The notes under the pieces are model-generated. The model did no database searches. It saw only the letters and a list, made by a program, of their open reading frames with translations, and was not told the origin of the DNA. From contig JAUCBJ010000623.1 in assembly GCA_032718475.1 (NCBI GenBank), forward strand, positions 1 through 39,456: a stretch of 39,456 nt of DNA. The letters are read 5' to 3'. Of this stretch, positions 36,988-39,456 are shown one piece after another. The first letter of the stretch is position 1. Each line of letters opens with the position of its first letter. The position numbers were made by a program, and so were the translations under genes. The stretch comes from Nemertoderma westbladi. Lineage: Eukaryota > Xenacoelomorpha > Nemertodermatida > Nemertodermatidae.

Positions 36988-37303
36988 ATTTCAACCCGGG
37001 TTGAAAATAATATCAACCCGGGTTGAAAATAATATCAACCCGGGTTGAAAATAATATCAACCCGGGTTGAAAATAATATCAATAATATCAACCCGGGTTG
37101 AAAATAATATCAACCCGGGTTGAAAATAATATCAACCCGGGTTGAAAATAATATCAACCCGGGTTGAAAATAATATCAACCCGGGTTGAAAATAATATCA
37201 ACCCGGGTTGAAAATAATATCAACCCGGGTTGAAAATAATATCAACCCGGGTTGAAAATAATATCAACCCGGGTTGAAAATAATATCAACCCGGGTTGAA
37301 AAT
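36988..37303. repeat. 22-bp satellite: 14 copies of a perfect palindrome
   Basis: TCAACCCGGGTTGA recurs 14 times, joined by AAATAATA, with a constant 22-bp period apart from one 9-bp slip near 37078. The core resembles the end palindrome of the nearby MITE (TTTCAAC..GTTGAAA). It lies 310 bp before the start codon of the next gene. Confidence 0.95.
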
Positions 37304-37613
37304 ACTTGCATGTGACCAATGACAATTCGTTCTATGAACTCTTTTGTTGATGAGGTGTGGCGGGAAATATAAATATAATATATATATGTAGGTATCACTC
37401 AGCCAATGCAGCAATGCAATGTCCGAAATTCCACATACAGAGTACAGATATACTGCAGTACTGCCAGACTGCTGTACTGGCATAGCAGCATAGGTTATAA
37501 TTACTGTAGTAATAGGTTATCCTTTCCTTATCCTTATCCGGTACCTGCTGATTTGCACTGCAGTACGGTAGGCCATAGGCAGGTAGGCCTTCTTTATTTT
37601 GAATTGAAATGAA
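37304..37613 (+). promoter_or_regulatory. Region upstream of the 37614 gene
   Basis: GGGAAATATAAATATAATA (37362-37380) is a possible TATA region. No other signal is recognised. The start ATG at 37614 follows ATTGAAATGAA. Confidence 0.35.
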
Positions 37614-39053
37614 ATGATATTATCAGGACCCTTATCTAGGCAGCGAAGGGAAGAACTATCCGATTTAAGGAGAGCCATCAACGACCGTGTAAACGAGATC
37701 GAGATGAATAATAGGCGTGAAAGCCGTGAACGAGAACCCGAAGCAGCTGTTACCGGTAATCCATTCGCAGAAGCGGATGGCGCCCCGCTTCAGGGAGCGG
37801 GAGGCTTATTTGTACCGGTAACTGCCGGTGCTGGTGACATTCATGACGACGACGATTTCGAATCGACCAGCACGTCTTCCCGCATGCATAGGCCCATCAT
37901 TGCTGGTCTGAGTTCCAGTCGTCGTAACTCACGCCTGGGCCAGGGCCGAGGCCGACCAACTACAACGACTAAAGTTGTTATAGTGAAGTTTAAAATTGGT
38001 CAAGGTCGAGGAGACATTTACAACCAAAGTAAAATTGAGAGCATGGTCATCAAAAAACCACTGGGCGAATCAAATGCTCTAAAAATGTCTTTACCGATGG
38101 ATCTGCCTTTGCTTGCTGTTAAAAACCTAATAATAAATAAACTTTTCGATGGCAATGGAAAAAACGAAGCTTTAAATGACCATGACCTACCGGACCACCA
38201 CAGTGCCTATCATTTTCAGCTAACAAACATGGATGGTAATGTGCTACAGTACGGTACACTGCGCCAGTATACTACTGAAAAATGTGTTATGGGGACACCA
38301 AAGATAGCAATTGTAGCGATTCAAGTTGGGGGTGTTATGGGCGGGCCTGGAGATGGTATGGTCGGAGCCGGGGGAGGGATGGTCGGAGACAGACGTGGCG
38401 ATGGTATGGTCGGAGCCGGGGGAGGGGTTGTCGGAGACAGACGTAGCGATGGTATGGTCGGAGCCGGGGGAGGGGTTGTCGGAGACAGACGTGGCGATGG
38501 TATGGTCGGAGCCGGGGGAGGGGTTGTCGGAGACAGACGTGGCGATGGTATGGTCGGAGCCGGGGGAGGGGTTGTCGGAGACAGACGTGGCGATGGTATG
38601 GTCGGAGCCGGGGGAGGGGTTGTCGGAGACAGACGTGGCGATGGTATGGTCGGAGCCGGGGGAGGGGTTGTCGGAGACAGACGTGGCGATGGTATGGTCG
38701 GAGCCGGGGGAGGGGTTGTCGGAGACAGACGTGGCGATGGTATGGTCGGAGCCGGGGGAGGGGTTGTCGGAGACAGACGTGGTGATGGTATGGTCGGAGC
38801 CGGAGATGGGATGGTTGGATCTTACTTTGACTTGGAGCCTCGCCGTCTTATGTGTCCGAATTGTTCAACATCTCGTCCACGTAGACAGGCAATATGCCTG
38901 AACTGTGAAGAAAGTAATTTAGAAAGTGCTGATACAAGTATAGAGGTGGACGGTGATATCATTGATATTACAGAGGAACCCACCGATGAACCCAAGCAGT
39001 TTAACAAGGCAAGGAACTGTTTGTATTCAACCCACGCACGCTTGACGCTGTGA
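37614..39053 (+). CDS. Hypothetical protein with Gly-rich tandem repeat and zinc ribbon, 479 aa
   Basis: An ATG at 37614 opens a continuous frame. Residues 1-110 are charged and disordered. Residues 120-235 look folded (KVVIVKFKIGQGRGDIYNQS ... YHFQLTNMDGNVLQYGTLRQ). About 155 residues of a 16-residue repeat (GDGMVGAGGGVVGDRR) follow, then CPNCSTSRPRRQAICLNC, a small zinc ribbon, and an acidic tail. The reading frame ends soon after 39000, but the +2 frame from 39005 reads well (QGKELFVFNP ... VIFWKDFLQDLQ) to 39190. The gene therefore may continue by a frame change or splice. The last part is faintly like sequence preceding HECT ligase domains; I do not assign a function. Confidence 0.5.
   Translation: MILSGPLSRQRREELSDLRRAINDRVNEIEMNNRRESREREPEAAVTGNPFAEADGAPLQGAGGLFVPVTAGAGDIHDDDDFESTSTSSRMHRPIIAGLSSSRRNSRLGQGRGRPTTTTKVVIVKFKIGQGRGDIYNQSKIESMVIKKPLGESNALKMSLPMDLPLLAVKNLIINKLFDGNGKNEALNDHDLPDHHSAYHFQLTNMDGNVLQYGTLRQYTTEKCVMGTPKIAIVAIQVGGVMGGPGDGMVGAGGGMVGDRRGDGMVGAGGGVVGDRRSDGMVGAGGGVVGDRRGDGMVGAGGGVVGDRRGDGMVGAGGGVVGDRRGDGMVGAGGGVVGDRRGDGMVGAGGGVVGDRRGDGMVGAGGGVVGDRRGDGMVGAGGGVVGDRRGDGMVGAGDGMVGSYFDLEPRRLMCPNCSTSRPRRQAICLNCEESNLESADTSIEVDGDIIDITEEPTDEPKQFNKARNCLYSTHARLTL
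38340..38812 (+). repeat. 48-bp coding minisatellite, nine full units
   Basis: GACAGACGT recurs every 48 bp from 38388 to 38772, with nearly identical units and one G-to-A change. Near-perfect identity indicates recent expansion or homogenisation, and copy number is likely to be polymorphic. All three + frames stay open because 48 is divisible by three. Confidence 0.97.
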
Positions 39054-39190
39054 TGATGGATCACCTATTCCAAATTGAATGGACTGATGATGCTGACAGT
39101 AATCGACGTCGACGTGAACGACGGACGGTGATTTTCTGGAAAGATTTCCTCCAAGACCTACAGGGTTCGTCTAAAACCCAGATACCATAA
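39005..39190 (+). CDS. Possible continuation of the 37614 gene in another frame
   Basis: It opens directly after a TAA at 39002 and encodes 61 residues including FNPRTLDAVMMDHLFQIEWTD and RRTVIFWKDFLQDLQ, ending in TAA at 39188-39190. Composition is protein-like and differs from the tail of the upstream frame. CAG/GG at 39163-39167 could be part of a splice boundary. Confidence 0.35.
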   Translation, partial: QGKELFVFNPRTLDAVMMDHLFQIEWTDDADSNRRRRERRTVIFWKDFLQDLQGSSKTQIP

Positions 39191-39213
39191 TTAATTAATA
39201 TACCATATCTACT

Positions 39214-39345
39214 AAGGGGTCATCCATAAAAGACGTCCGAGAAAATCCCGAATTTTTGGACCCCCCCCTCCCCCCTGTCCGCGAATGTCCGGTTTTTGAC
39301 CCCCCCTCCCCCCTATTCGGACGTCCGAATTTTAGAAAATAAAAC
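39214..39345. repeat. Dispersed repeat end (AAGGGGTCATCCATAAA)
   Basis: The word GGGGTCATCCATAAAA followed by GACGTCCGA, two C-runs (CCCCCCCTCCCCCC) and GGACGTCC looks like the terminus of a transposon-like repeat. The other end is not in the window. Rest to 39456: nothing recognised. Confidence 0.4.
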
Positions 39346-39456
39346 AGAACTAGTAAAGAATAGGGGACCGCAGTACTGACCAGTACATTATCAAACTGAA
39401 ACTACTTATTAGCCAGTATAATATAGCGTTACGGTACGGGCTTAATACATTGTAAT

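Noticed and set aside
36988-37303. CRISPR-like array
   Set aside because: Spacing segments are identical AT-rich linkers rather than unique spacers, and the repeats are perfect palindromes of a satellite.
38326-38901. 191-codon + ORF over the 48-bp repeat
   Set aside because: Alternative frame of the same repeat; it lacks the flanking folded regions and zinc ribbon.

Overview
The window looks like intergenic or accessory DNA of a marine invertebrate animal, most probably an echinoderm or related deuterostome. This is inferred from the repeat classes (L2/CR1-type LINE, BEL/Pao element, hAT and MITE elements), the abundance of short TACCGGTA and AGGCCTAC words, and the host genes seen. There is no sign of bacterial or viral-genome organisation. 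Species cannot be fixed from the sequence alone.

Positions 1-26056 are a set of nested transposons. The outer layer is a nearly intact L2/CR1-clade LINE on the + strand: ORF1 from about 678 to 3381, ORF2 from 3385 to 25464, and an (ATT)n tail near 26056. ORF1 is split by a 1.53-kb element with long terminal inverted repeats (844-2377), flanked by a 9-bp duplication. ORF2 is split inside its endonuclease domain by a 17.8-kb BEL/Pao-like LTR element (4416-22191), flanked by a 5-bp duplication ATACT. The LTR element is itself interrupted by a 1.78-kb insertion in the 5' LTR (4556-6333) and by a 1.76-kb hAT-like element in its pol region (14113-15870). The hAT-like element carries a MITE and a tRNA-like SINE head. 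The 844-2377 element also contains further palindromic and GCGC-rich units. For the three coding-region insertions, flanking reading frames match exactly across the target duplications, so they are recent.

The BEL/Pao element is unusual. It encodes gag, zinc knuckles plus aspartic protease, and integrase, but I see no reverse transcriptase or RNase H. It has an additional ORF after the integrase with three zinc knuckles and an SR/RG-rich tail. Its leader has a series of hairpins just before gag. A 17-base motif recurs eight times, in two coding frames and in non-coding DNA.

From 26056 to 39456 there is lower-density host sequence: a 3' fragment of a second L2-type LINE, a foldback element with a TGTC microsatellite, and a type II membrane fibrinogen-domain gene with an apparent frameshift (27989-29046). 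These are followed by a decayed reverse-transcriptase tail (29180-29870), several palindromic repeats, a MITE (31440-32006), and a GTSF1-like CHHC zinc-finger gene on the minus strand (32438-32722). Further right are uncertain minus-strand zinc-finger and acidic ORFs (33038-33746) and a decayed LINE ORF1 on the minus strand (34235-34989). The right end has a 22-bp palindromic satellite (about 36988-37303) and a gene with a 48-bp coding minisatellite (37614-39053) that may continue past a frame change.
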